Assembly (NCBI GenBank): GCA_001936135.1
Contig: CP012817.1
Coordinates: 2,852,001 to 2,916,000, forward strand
Source of the DNA: Saccharomycopsis fibuligera x Saccharomycopsis cf. fibuligera
Lineage: Eukaryota; Ascomycota; Saccharomycetes; Ascoideales; Saccharomycopsidaceae
Length of the DNA stretch: 64,000 bases
Direction of reading: 5' to 3'
Made by a program: the position numbers and the translations under genes. Numbering within the stretch: the first letter of the stretch is position 1; each line of letters starts with the position of its first letter. The notes under the pieces are model-generated. The model worked only from the letters and a program-made list of their open reading frames with translations, had not been told where the DNA came from and did no database searches. This document shows, in pieces, positions 50,440 to 60,540 of this stretch.

Positions 50440-51521
50440 ATTATTCTTCTGAAATTGTTGAACCCCTAACCGAATTAAATTTATTTTTCTAGTACTTTAA
50501 GTGTAATGAATGTTTATTAAAATAGCCTTTATAAAAAAAACGCATATTTTGTAGTAGCATGATGAAGCGGATATTATTTTTCCAACTGACTGATAATCTA
50601 TTTTCAGACAGATGCTGATTTGATTTTCATAAAGGAACTTGCCCACATACGGTTTACTTTGGCAAAGAAGACCTATTTTACTCAAATGTCTTTCATTTAG
50701 TAGTTAGCAGCACTATATACTGCCGAAACTGTCAAAAGATCTAAAAATCTCAGAGAGCAACACCAAATGTCCTACAGTGAGACACTGAGTAGAAAGTCAA
50801 GAGTCAAAACAATCGCCGCTTTCCTTCTCATGCGTGAGATGTAAGAAGTCATTATTTTCTTTTGCTATTTTCGCTGCTACTTCCTTTACTCCTTTTCTAA
50901 TCTTGTAGCTCAAGTGAATATTGACTCAGTTGCCACCTATGAGACCCGGGAGGTTGCGTTTTTACTAAAATCAGTTTCAAATAGTGGCATACCTCATTCT
51001 TACAGTCCTATTTGTATAATTTATTGCTCACTATATGCAGTAATACCGAGGCGGCTGGTTGCCCCGTCTAGCTGCAGAAATACTCATAGCGCGCGCTGCT
51101 AATCACTCAGTGAACTCAGTTAGCTTCTTGTTGTTCTTTTTTTTTCTTTTTTTTTCCTCTTGTGCAAATGCCTTCATATAAATCTAAACACGAGGCCAAT
51201 GTTCGTTTATTTTTCAAACCGTTGGCTGATCTGTATTTAGTCTACTTATTGCTGATTTTTTTAACAGATTTTTTAGAGCTCATTTATTTCTGTTTTCGGA
51301 GTGATGCAAAGACGTTGAGACGTTGATGATTTCTCACAGACAGTGCATGATTCAACGTTACTGTATTCAGAATCGATAAACTATCAGTGAACCCTATAAG
51401 CATACTGTATAGAGGCTTAGATTCCGGTTAACCAGTCACATTCACATTTAGGTTTATTCTCATAGTAAAAGAGTATCCGACCAAGCCTGGAAAAGCTTGC
51501 ACCAATATAATAAAATCCAAT
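50440..51521. promoter_or_regulatory. Upstream region of GPI wall protein gene
   Basis: 1.08 kb between RPS25 and the wall protein gene. Long upstream regions are usual for regulated cell-surface genes. A GAGTCAA site (about 50800) resembles a Gcn4-type half site. A pyrimidine tract runs at about 51130-51165. No ORF worth calling. Confidence 0.4.
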
Positions 51522-51771
51522 ATGACCTCCATTATCAATACTCATATATGCAGGGTGCTATGCTGCTTACTTCTCACGCTTCAATACTGTTCTATCAGTT
51601 CTGCAGCTGCTGCAGCAACAGGATCAAGTAAATCAAGTGCATCACAAACCTTTAACCTAATAGCCATAGGCAACACCATCGGCAACGATAACACCGATTC
51701 CAAAATCCAGCTATTTCCACTATCCGCGCCTAAAGGCGACAACGGTAACAGCAATGATGACAATGATGACA

Positions 51772-51803
<32 letters not shown>

Positions 51804-52853
51804 ATTGTTTTAGCCAAAGACGGCACTAGGCTATCGTTTGACATTGACGAACATGGCCGTACTGTTATCCAGGGCACCAACAAGCGACTCACTATTGGCG
51901 AAGACAATAAGTTGACAGCAAATAGTTCCGGTACAACGATTTTCTATATCGTGGGGCTGCACCTCCATTATAATGAACATTTTATTTTTCTTGCCTGTCC
52001 TAAAGAAAGTGGCAATAACAACACTTTTACAGTGTATGCTAGTACAGATACGGGCAAGTGTGACGAAGGGGTGTTGTTTACGTTCAAGCCACAGATGAAT
52101 AATTCGGAACCGCTTAGTTCTTTCATACCATCAGTGTTGGCTGCTGGGGGTGGTGGTAGTACTAAGACATACACTAGCAGTGGTGCAACAAGTAACAATA
52201 TAAAGACTAGTGATGGTGCTATCAGTACTTCTTTCGATACTCGAGGAACAAGAGCTCCCAATGGTGCCGGAAAGACAAGTCTCACATTGACATCAGCACC
52301 CAAAACACCAACCACCACCGACGCCACTGACACCACCACAAATGACTACGGGGACACAAGATCCGTGCAGTACACTTTGACTAGAGGGGCTAATGGTGTT
52401 CCTTCGTTTGTGCCGATAACCACGACAAAGTCCAATGTTGTGATTGAAACGTTAGGCAGCTCAACAGTCGTGAAGACCAGCGATGATAACGTTGTCACGG
52501 AGACTATTGTCATTGGCAATGAAGAGACAATTAGTAATAGTGGCGACAGCAGCATTGGTGAGGATAATACAATGGCTAGTGAATCGCTCGTGGTGACTAC
52601 GTCGACATCGTGTGCAGATACTGCTTGTCGTACAATGTACGTGGGGCTGTTTACCGTTACAGTTACTGCTAGCCGCACTTTTGAAACAGCAGCCACAGGA
52701 AATAGTGATGATACTGGCACCTTGCCGACAAATACCGAGTCAACTGGACTTAGGAACGGCCGGTCCAGCAACATAGCAGCAACAGCATTGTTTGGTCTTG
52801 CAGGGGGCCCAACACAACTTTTCCTTGCAGTAATATCCCTTTTACTTCTTTAA
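51522..52853 (+). CDS. GPI-anchored cell-surface protein
   Basis: A 443-residue secreted protein. The signal peptide covers about 1-29 (VLCCLLLTLQYCSISSAAAAA). A globular N-terminal domain (about 40-200) begins TFNLIAIGNTIG, is interrupted by an Asn/Asp tract encoded by GAT/AAT repeats (about 75-94), and contains FDIDEHGRTVIQGTNKRL and HFIFLACPKESG. It ends in CDEGVLFTFKPQ. The remainder is Ser/Thr-rich stalk with few Cys, presumably O-mannosylated, including TSTSCADTACRTMYVGLFTVTVT. The C-terminus has a small-residue site (about NGRSSN) followed by a hydrophobic tail FGLAGGPTQLFLAVISLLLL, a GPI signal. It resembles, at the level of layout, the wall protein at 62663. Function unknown; adhesion or wall structure is inferred. 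Confidence 0.75.
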
Positions 52854-53455
52854 ATACCCGTTTTGAGCATCCTGTATCTAGCATAGAACTTTCATATGAA
52901 TACCTGTCGTGTATCTTTATTTCTGCTTCTGTACTGTTATTTGGTTGTGTATATCTACAATGCTCATGTTGAGAGTTACAGAACCACGTGACTAGAAATA
53001 TATTATGCAATACAGTATATTATATGCATCCCTCTGCAGCTGCCAGAAGCGCGCAGCAAAAGACGGAGAACGGAGAAAAACAAAAGAAACGAAACGGAAA
53101 ACAAAAACACCACAAAAAATAAAAGTAAAAATTTTTACTGCTGGCACAACGATAGACAGACAGATAGACAGACAGTCAGTCAGACAGACAGTCAGAGTGC
53201 CACTGGAGGACTGCCATAGTACAGCGACACATTGAAATAGACAGCAAACGCCCGGATATAGAGACACATTCTTTAACAGATATAGCCCGACATACTGCTA
53301 CTGCTAGACCTAGTTGCAGAGATAAAGACTATCCAGCAATACTATCAAACGGACATTGACACTACCTGTCACCATCTTTCCCATCTTTCATATACCTCCC
53401 CACTATCCACCAGTTAAATTCTCTTTCCCTCCACACCTTCCAATCGCTTCAACGG
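52854..53455. promoter_or_regulatory. Upstream region of GFD2-like gene
   Basis: 602 bp between tandem genes. A CACGTG core sits near 52986 and a GACA/GTCA tetranucleotide repeat at 53151-53195. The last 60 bp before the ATG are C/T-rich. No gene. Confidence 0.4.
53151..53195. repeat. (GACA)n/(GTCA)n tetranucleotide repeat
   Basis: About 45 bp of imperfect tandem GATA/GACA/GTCA units in the upstream region of the GFD2-like gene. Confidence 0.8.
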
Positions 53456-54622
53456 ATGCCCCAAGTAAATCTGAATAGAGGCAGCAGTAGCCAGGGCCTG
53501 TTCCCGCCAGCCACCTTTGGTCCACCAATACCCCATAATAGACTCAAAGCAATAGATTTGGATTTTGTGCTTGAAGACATTCTCCGCCCAGTGCAAGTGG
53601 CGCCCCAGGATCCTGTATTTCAGGAACATCAACACAATTTGCAAGCGACATTGTCTCATTATGAAAAAGAACTCAAGGATAATAATTTTTACCAAAACAA
53701 AATCATGGCCAATCGTTCGTCTCACGAGTACCTTTTGCAGATCATGAAGCTAGTATATCCGAAGAAACGTATCTTGTTTTGTGTTGATGTTGAAGCATAC
53801 GAATTTAGTCATGATATCGTTAGTGAGATTGGCGTTTGCGTGTATGATCCAAGGGCTGACTTCTGTTGTACAGGATTTGCTCATACTGCAAAAATAACCA
53901 AATTCCATTTGATTATTAAAGAAAACATGCATTACCGAAACGGCAGATATGTCAAAGATAATCAGGACAATTTCTTGGGTGGACCCAGCTACGTAATGCC
54001 AATGAAGTCAGCATTGATGACGTTACAATTATTATTGAATTACTATTTTCCGGAAGACATATCCCAATCACAGACTGCTCAATTTGGTGTGTCTTTGGTT
54101 GGTCATGATGTTAAAGGCGATGTTGGTTGGCTTACTTCGTTAGGACTTCATTTTCCTTCGTATATGCTCGCGCCAACTGCACATCGCAATGGCTACATTA
54201 TTGACACCCAAGTACTCTGGCGGTGCAGTTTTGGTTCTAAATACAGTTCGTTGAAGAAAATTCTCACTTTTTTCGATATTCCAAATGCTAGACTACACAA
54301 TGGTGGCAACGATGCTCTTTTCACTTTAATTTTGCTTTTGGTGCTTACTGACCCCGCACTACGTCGCGCTCGGAACTTTGACAAAATCAATGAATACTTT
54401 TTGCCTGAGCACGTTAGTTTCGGTAAAAGAAGGCCGTTGGATCTCAATGTTACACAAGGTTTTACTTCAAATCGCATACATGTGGTATCACCAACAACCT
54501 ACAATTTGTTGATGCATCAATATGTGTCACCCAATATTATCAGCGACGATAACATTAAACCAAATATTGAAATAAGTAGTGTGGGAAAAGCAATTCAGGC
54601 AATCTTTGAGAACTATCACTGA
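53456..54622 (+). CDS. Gfd2-type DEDDh exonuclease-fold protein
   Basis: A 388-residue protein of the fungal Gfd2/YDR514C family, RNase H-like fold. The DEDDh residues are complete: D111 and E113 in FCVDVEAYE, D222 in GHDVKGDVGWL, and H281 with D286 in HNGGNDALFT. The core runs from about 105 to 300. A disordered N-terminus (1-50) and a short C-terminal tail flank it. The family is linked to mRNA export (Gfd2, suppressor of Dbp5) but substrate is not established. The intact active site predicts a 3'-5' exonuclease. The conserved Gfd2-like extension ERNGRYVKDNQ-type loop is represented by MHYRNGRYVKDNQDNFLGG. Confidence 0.8.
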   Translation: MPQVNLNRGSSSQGLFPPATFGPPIPHNRLKAIDLDFVLEDILRPVQVAPQDPVFQEHQHNLQATLSHYEKELKDNNFYQNKIMANRSSHEYLLQIMKLVYPKKRILFCVDVEAYEFSHDIVSEIGVCVYDPRADFCCTGFAHTAKITKFHLIIKENMHYRNGRYVKDNQDNFLGGPSYVMPMKSALMTLQLLLNYYFPEDISQSQTAQFGVSLVGHDVKGDVGWLTSLGLHFPSYMLAPTAHRNGYIIDTQVLWRCSFGSKYSSLKKILTFFDIPNARLHNGGNDALFTLILLLVLTDPALRRARNFDKINEYFLPEHVSFGKRRPLDLNVTQGFTSNRIHVVSPTTYNLLMHQYVSPNIISDDNIKPNIEISSVGKAIQAIFENYH

Positions 54623-54984
54623 GAAATTTTAATGGGCATTAACGGACTAGTTTACTTTTTTTTCTTTATATTTTTGTTGATCGTTACCAACTTTTTTTTT
54701 TCTTCATGTATTATTTTTATCTGTTTTTTCCTATAGATTTCGTTTATGGTCTGTATGATGGGATTTTCGTTTGTTTGTGATTTAAGTTATTACTAATTTT
54801 TCTTTTATTCGTTTATCTATTTACACTTTATATTTCATGGTTGTTGTGATTATTGTTCTTGCCTTTTTCTTTTCCCCTTCAGTTCTCCGTTACAGTTGAT
54901 ATTCTGGCATCATCATATTTTGTTTACATTTATTTATTGTATCATGTTCTCATTTGCATCATTCAGTTTTTTTTGCTTTGTTTT
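54623..54984. other. Convergent T-rich spacer
   Basis: 362 bp between two converging genes, very T-rich on the plus strand. No feature beyond expected terminators. Confidence 0.4.
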
Positions 54985-55920
54985 TTATACAACTTTAGGC
55001 ACTTGTGATCCAAAAGAAGCTATTGAACGACTTTTCTCTTTTAGTTTGTTTATTTGGCCCTTGTATTTTGTCATGCTTGTATCTATTCCTGAATAATGTC
55101 TAGCAATTTCTGTTACTCTCCAAGGCAATGCTCGGAATATAGGCAAAATATTACCATAAAACGGTACTTTAATTTCACCACGGCGACCAAGCTCAAGTGC
55201 AGAAAAAATGATTGATGCCACGTACGAAGCATCTAATTCTGGAGCAAGCAACTGTGAAGGGGTAGTGACTCCGTTGAACATTGGAGTACGCAATTGGCCC
55301 GGAGCCACAAGTAATGTTTTAACACCGGTGGGCGATAGCGATGGTGGACCCAACTCATAAGTAAGCGACTCGTGAAGCGCAATCAAGCCGGCTTTGGATG
55401 CTCCATAAGCGCTCAACCACGCTGGTGACATATATGCCAACACAGAGGCAACAGTCACAATGTAACCCCTTTTATTGGCAATCATTTCTGGTAAAAATAT
55501 CTTGTTGGTATAAAAGTTTGACAAGAGATTAACTTGGATGGTGGTTTCTATCTCTTCAAATGATAAGTCAACAAGTGGTTTTCCCGTCATAAATCCAGCA
55601 TTATTGATTAATATGCTAACGGGACCAATTTCTTGATCAATGATTTTTTTCACTTCAAGAATACGGTCCTTGTCACTAACATCGCATTGAAAATAATTAA
55701 CATTATCCACTTGTTCTGAAGCGCTAGGCAACTCAAGGTCAAGCACAACAACTGTGGCTTTATGCTGTTGGAATACCAAAACAAGCTCCTTGCCGAGGCC
55801 CGAGCAGCCACCTGTGATTAAAACAACATCCTTGGCTGGGTCGAAAACGTTCCCGATAAGTGTGTCTGAAATTTGTCTGGCAGCTCGGTTGGCTTGTAGT
55901 AGTATAAGCGGTATAGTCAT
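54985..55920 (-). CDS. Short-chain dehydrogenase/reductase, Tda5-like
   Basis: A 311-residue classical SDR. The dinucleotide motif TGGCSGLG is at 36-43, NNAG at 106-109, catalytic S159, and YGASK with Y172 and K176. The acidic residue after beta-2 (VVVLDLE, D61) suggests NAD over NADP preference. The N-terminus precedes the fold by 30 residues (PLILLQANRAARQISDTLIGNVFDPAKDVV), a layout shared with yeast Tda5 and the SDR16C (retinol dehydrogenase/17-beta-HSD) group, which are often membrane- or lipid droplet-associated. Substrate unknown. Divergent from IWR1 across 477 bp. Confidence 0.8.
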   Translation of the reverse strand: MTIPLILLQANRAARQISDTLIGNVFDPAKDVVLITGGCSGLGKELVLVFQQHKATVVVLDLELPSASEQVDNVNYFQCDVSDKDRILEVKKIIDQEIGPVSILINNAGFMTGKPLVDLSFEEIETTIQVNLLSNFYTNKIFLPEMIANKRGYIVTVASVLAYMSPAWLSAYGASKAGLIALHESLTYELGPPSLSPTGVKTLLVAPGQLRTPMFNGVTTPSQLLAPELDASYVASIIFSALELGRRGEIKVPFYGNILPIFRALPWRVTEIARHYSGIDTSMTKYKGQINKLKEKSRSIASFGSQVPKVV

Positions 55921-56397
55921 GTTTTCTATTTGATTATTGCAGCGGCGGTTATTGGTATCTTTTTTTTCCTTTTTTTTAACTTTTTTTTTTGTTTTTGTTT
56001 GTCCGTATAGAGCCTCTGATTTCTGCTTTTATTTTTTCTTAATTTTGGCAATGTCCTCTACCTAATTTGTTGCTTATTCTGCTCAGTGGGGCATTTTCAT
56101 GCGCAGTTACCGTACTCAGTGCAATGATTTGCCTCTGTCTACTATCATCTGTCCAATGTTGGGAGATGCTCCACAAACACGCTTTTGCTTCCTCCTCCTC
56201 CTCATCATGCAATGCATAGTATTGCACAGTGATGTACATAAATGTACTATCACATGATTCTAGAACTGTCTTTATTTTGATTTTTCTTTTATTTGCTAAT
56301 TGATTCCTCGAATCATTATAAGATGGGCTGGTAATTGAACTGAATGGTTTTACATAGTGCTTAATACAACGATTTATAAACAGTTAGCAAGGAAAAC
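55921..56397. promoter_or_regulatory. SDR-IWR1 divergent promoter
   Basis: 477 bp shared by two divergent genes, with poly-T tracts (about 55960-56000). No recognised motif; no small gene. Confidence 0.35.
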
Positions 56398-57727
56398 ATG
56401 TCGTTTCAAAAAAATTTACCAGAGATTGTGCGAATTAAGAGAAAGCGTACTGAGGATCCTCTCCAGGCGTTGAGTATGTTGCGATTCAAAACTAAATGAG
56501 AAGTAGCTCAAAGAGGCTCAAGATCCGTATTTAGCCGCAGTTACTAACAACTAAAACAGTTTTGGAAAGCAATAGACAGCTCAAAAGAACTAAGAGCCTG
56601 ACATTCAGTATGTATCATATGGAGAACCTTCCGGGAGTTGTTATGCAGCATTTGCCAATTTCGTAGCTAACATAATGCAGTCTTTAAACTTGCGCAGACA
56701 GATGTCGAGAAGAAAAATCTTGAGTTACAGTCTGCCAAAGCATCTGTGTTACAACCAAATGAAATACTGAGCAATTTGGATGCCAAAGAGAACAGAGTGA
56801 GTGTTTGAAATAAATTTTATTATTGATACTTTTAGTTCGACGCAAACTAACCAGATTGGTTTCATCTAGAAAACATTTCTCTTGCAAAGTAATGGTTTAC
56901 TGAACCCCAAAGATACAAATGACAAGTCTAAAGCTGACAATGAAGAAGACGGTGAAGAAGACGAAGAGGACGAAGAAGAAGACCAGGTGCCACAGGAGCT
57001 AGCAGATATGGTAAAGGAGTATTTGCAACTCGAAGCCAAACAAACACAAAAAGACACAAGACCCGCAATTACTAAAACCACGCCAATAGAGGCAGTGCCA
57101 TCACTATCAAGTGAGGAAGCAGGACAGGTTGTGGACCAAGGTGCTGACGATAAAGACTACGTTTATGATGTTTACTATCGTGACAAGGCAATCTACGATG
57201 AGAACGAGAAGCTTGGGTTGAATATCGGGATTATAAAGTTTGCAGATGAAGATTTGGATCTCTTGAATGAAAAAGAGGACGCAGACTCAGACGCGGTGCC
57301 ATTGTCCGACGATGAGGACTCCAATGCCGAGGACTTCTACCGTAATGACTATCCAGAGAATGAGGATGACGACAAAGGAATTGTCATCGGCAACGAAGAA
57401 GAATGGTACAGTGATGAGGATGACGATGGAAAAGCAAGAGACGAAGATGATGACGACAGTGACGACGATAGCGACGACGAAGATTATGTGGGTGGTGGTA
57501 ATGATAGAGTCAGAGTGGGAAAATTTAGTGGATATCGCCAGCGAGGGGCAAACGAGGACGGAATATTGCCTCGACGCAAGTTTTTGAGAGAATACGATGA
57601 TGAAACGGTTCTAGAGAAACTTCTGAAGGAAAACAGGGCGTTCAATTCGTTATCAATGGACGAAGTTGACTACTTGTACCATGAGTTCTACGAGGACCAA
57701 AACAAGAAGAGCATGATAGATGAATAA
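56398..57727 (+). CDS. IWR1: Iwr1, RNA polymerase II nuclear import adaptor, four exons
   Basis: Exons 56398-56473, 56560-56607, 56681-56796 and 56870-57727, coding 365 residues. Introns: GTATGT..TACTAAC (56542-56548)..CAG; GTATGT..GCTAAC (56666-56671)..CAG; GTGAGT..AACTAAC (56845-56851)..TAG. All phases are consistent. The spliced start MSFQKNLPEIVRIKRKRTEDPLQAL is the Iwr1 N-terminus with its basic NLS, and the junction yields TFIFKLAQT, the conserved strand. The C-terminal Iwr1 domain shows DYVYDVYYRD, IGIIKFADEDLDLLNE and AEDFYRNDYPENEDDD. Acidic runs flank it. Iwr1 binds assembled Pol II in the cytoplasm and imports it. Three introns are many for a yeast gene; exon 2 has only 48 bp. Confidence 0.9.
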
Positions 57728-58479
57728 GTGGCAAGTGGAGTGGAATGTGTGGGGGAAAATGGTTGAGCGAGAATGAAAGAATGTGCATGATGTATAGTCT
57801 GGTATAATACACACGGCATTGCAATGTTCGAATTTTGGGATAAAACATGAATCAGTTCACTAAGTGTAGCAAGACATTTGTTGCTCTGTGCGTAGCGCTC
57901 AGTAAGTGCTCTCGAGTACAACATGGTCGGAAATAATTTTATCTCGTGACCAAATGGTCGGAATTCACAGAGTGCTTTGTGCTGGCTTTTTTTTTCGTTT
58001 TTTGTTTCGTTTTCAGCATGTTTTTGGTGAGTTGGCGCTGGCTTAGAGGAGCAGAAACTATGGATTCTGCCCCTAGCGCTGTTTATCGAACTACTGATAG
58101 AATACAAACCTCGACGCCGAAAAGCACATTGATAGCTGATTTCAAGAGCCTCTCTGTTACTATTTCTGTGAAACAAAACTAATACTTGTTCATTTCGCTT
58201 CACGCAGCTAAATGAACGCTCATTACAGCTAGCCAGATCACTACAAAGAGGTATAGATTACATAATCAGCTGTGCCGGTCTAGCTAGCACAACAATTGTT
58301 AACAAGTAGCCGAAGACACATAATACTGAAAGCCACATAAAGTCAAGCATTGATGTCTTCATTGGCAGCAAAGCTAACTCAAAAGATCAATACATTTTTA
58401 AACCATACATAACTGGATTTATCACATCATACTCAACACAAATCATAAACGCTCATATTGACACGCAAAATATCACATA
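57728..58479. promoter_or_regulatory. Upstream region of BAR-SH3 gene
   Basis: 752 bp between tandem genes; the left part is the IWR1 3' flank. Small frames on both strands lack features. No motif was named. Confidence 0.35.
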
Positions 58480-60540
58480 ATGCTCAATACCATAGCGAAC
58501 AAAGTGTTGCCCACACAGGCTCCAGAAATGGTCACCGAGGAATCACCTCTCACTGAAAGTGAGGTGGCACAGTGGCAAAGTAAAATCAAAAGTTACTTGG
58601 ACACTCTTTCAACAATCCAGAAAGAATGCACTGGCCATGCAACATACTGGTCTGCATTCTTTGAGAATCAAATGCAAGCCACTAAGAAAAGTAGCAGCAA
58701 GCGGTTTGCTACGGAATACGAGAAGTTCTTACTGAATGTCAAAACGGAAACTGACAAGAGTGTGTTTGATTTTGAAAAGAAGATTGCTGGTAAGTTAAAT
58801 AACATGAAGTTGTACGTCGAGTCGCTGCAGAAAAAATTGCTCAAAAAAAGACACGACCAGAAAATCGAGGTCGAAAAACATCAATATTACTGTCATTTAT
58901 ACGAAGCCAAACAGCAGAAAGCACAGGATGCAGCACACCATGGAGAAGATGCTTTACGGCTCACTGCTAAAGAGAAACAGGAGTTTGAAAAGTTACAATT
59001 TAAACTCTCTAAAGCCAATAAGGAGCTTGCGCGTATTGAACAGCAAATTGAGACAACCTTTCCGGAAGCTGCAAAAACTTACACTGATTTTGTTGAAAAC
59101 CTCTCAGACATGATTTACTATGACTTGACAGAAATTCATGATCGCGTTCACGCAAAGCTAACCCAATTTTTTGCTAGCTCTGATCAACTGGCCTCCACTC
59201 AACAGTTGCTAGATGGCTGGAAACATGATTTGACGATTGTAAAGAAGCAAATGAACAGTTCTGATATTGTCAATAGCAGCTCTAAGCTGGAAAGTTTACT
59301 TCAGGGGCCAACCAACACTACGCCACAACAACATAATGCAATGGCTAGCTTGGGGATAACAAGTAGTAACGCTAAGGTGGATAGGCTGCATAGCGATACG
59401 AAGCCTGTGGCCAAAGAACAAAAGCTCAAAACGAACTCATCGGGAATGAGATCTTTGAATTTGGACCCTAAGAAGGGCCTGATTAGAAGAGCAAAAACTG
59501 TTTCGCATCGTCGCACGCCCTCCAAAAGTATTGATTTTAAAGCTGTTGCTACTTCTGACTCTACCTTATCACCCCCATTAGCTCCAGGTTCATTTGCACT
59601 GGATCCAAGGTACAAAAGACAGTCACTTAGATCATTCAGCGCCCTAGGGTTGGAGCCCGGAGATGGCCTGAATCTACAATCTTCATTTTCATCAAGGCCA
59701 CTATCTGGTAATGGTCCGAGCCTCGCTTCAAGCCCATTAATACCCCCTCAAAACAGTTCCTTTACTAAAGAGGATGATAGCTTCTCTTTTACTTCGTCAA
59801 TATCGTCTTTAAATGGAGGAGAAGAAAACGTTGACACTTCAGAATTGAACGCGAACACTTCACCAATGGCAACATCACCATCGATGTCACCACATCGGTT
59901 AAGTAGTCTGAGACGATCTAGCGTAATGTCTAGTGATTCTAATGCTAATCGATACAGTGTAATGTCCACAAATTCAGATCTCAATAACCGCTTCAGCATG
60001 CTATCTTTCACTTCCATGTCCAACAGCAATCGTGCTAGTGGAATATACACCAAGAGACCACACAACAATATTTCTGACTCTGCTGCTGCTGGTTTTTCAC
60101 AACAAAGAAGTCCTAATGGTAGTACAATTGACTTGATTTCACAGTGTCCGATAACTACTAAATTCAAGCGGGTAGATTATAATTTAAAAAAATACTCTAT
60201 TGCGAACAAACTGATGTCAGCACATCTTTATCTACATTATAATGATTATTACAAACAGCAAGTACAAGAGGAGAGCGTCAAATACGATTATAAAAAGATA
60301 CTCAAAAGGCAACAGCAGCATCAACCGGATCAAAAGTCAAATTGCAATCAAGAGCTTGTCAAGACAGCAGAACCTTTTATTGGGCAAGATGCTGGATGCT
60401 TGAGTTTCACTAAGGATGAAATCTTAGTTGTCTTGTCAAAAAGTCAGGGCAATGATAAAAATGATAATGAATGGTGGATCGGAAAGTCACTGGATGGGCG
60501 TATTGGGTCATTTCCTTCTAAGCTTGTTGCGCCTGTTTAA
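58480..60540 (+). CDS. BAR-domain and SH3-domain protein (Rvs167-like)
   Basis: A 686-residue protein. Residues about 20-260 are long charged helices typical of a BAR domain: YWSAFFENQMQATKKSSSKR, FDFEKKIAGKLNNMKLYVESLQ, KANKELARIEQQIETTFPEA and YYDLTEIHDRVHAKLTQFF. A Ser/Pro-rich linker (about 270-590) holds many likely phosphosites, including RRAKTVSHRRTPSKS and a Ser/Asn-rich stretch. The C-terminal SH3 domain (about 625-686) shows CLSFTKDEILVVL, EWWIGKSLDGRIGSFPSKLV. This is the layout of amphiphysin/Rvs167-type proteins, which shape membranes at endocytic actin patches. The BAR sequence differs from canonical Rvs167, so it may be one of the extra Candida Rvs167 paralogues. The protein is basic around 320-350. 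Confidence 0.75.
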   Translation: MLNTIANKVLPTQAPEMVTEESPLTESEVAQWQSKIKSYLDTLSTIQKECTGHATYWSAFFENQMQATKKSSSKRFATEYEKFLLNVKTETDKSVFDFEKKIAGKLNNMKLYVESLQKKLLKKRHDQKIEVEKHQYYCHLYEAKQQKAQDAAHHGEDALRLTAKEKQEFEKLQFKLSKANKELARIEQQIETTFPEAAKTYTDFVENLSDMIYYDLTEIHDRVHAKLTQFFASSDQLASTQQLLDGWKHDLTIVKKQMNSSDIVNSSSKLESLLQGPTNTTPQQHNAMASLGITSSNAKVDRLHSDTKPVAKEQKLKTNSSGMRSLNLDPKKGLIRRAKTVSHRRTPSKSIDFKAVATSDSTLSPPLAPGSFALDPRYKRQSLRSFSALGLEPGDGLNLQSSFSSRPLSGNGPSLASSPLIPPQNSSFTKEDDSFSFTSSISSLNGGEENVDTSELNANTSPMATSPSMSPHRLSSLRRSSVMSSDSNANRYSVMSTNSDLNNRFSMLSFTSMSNSNRASGIYTKRPHNNISDSAAAGFSQQRSPNGSTIDLISQCPITTKFKRVDYNLKKYSIANKLMSAHLYLHYNDYYKQQVQEESVKYDYKKILKRQQQHQPDQKSNCNQELVKTAEPFIGQDAGCLSFTKDEILVVLSKSQGNDKNDNEWWIGKSLDGRIGSFPSKLVAPV

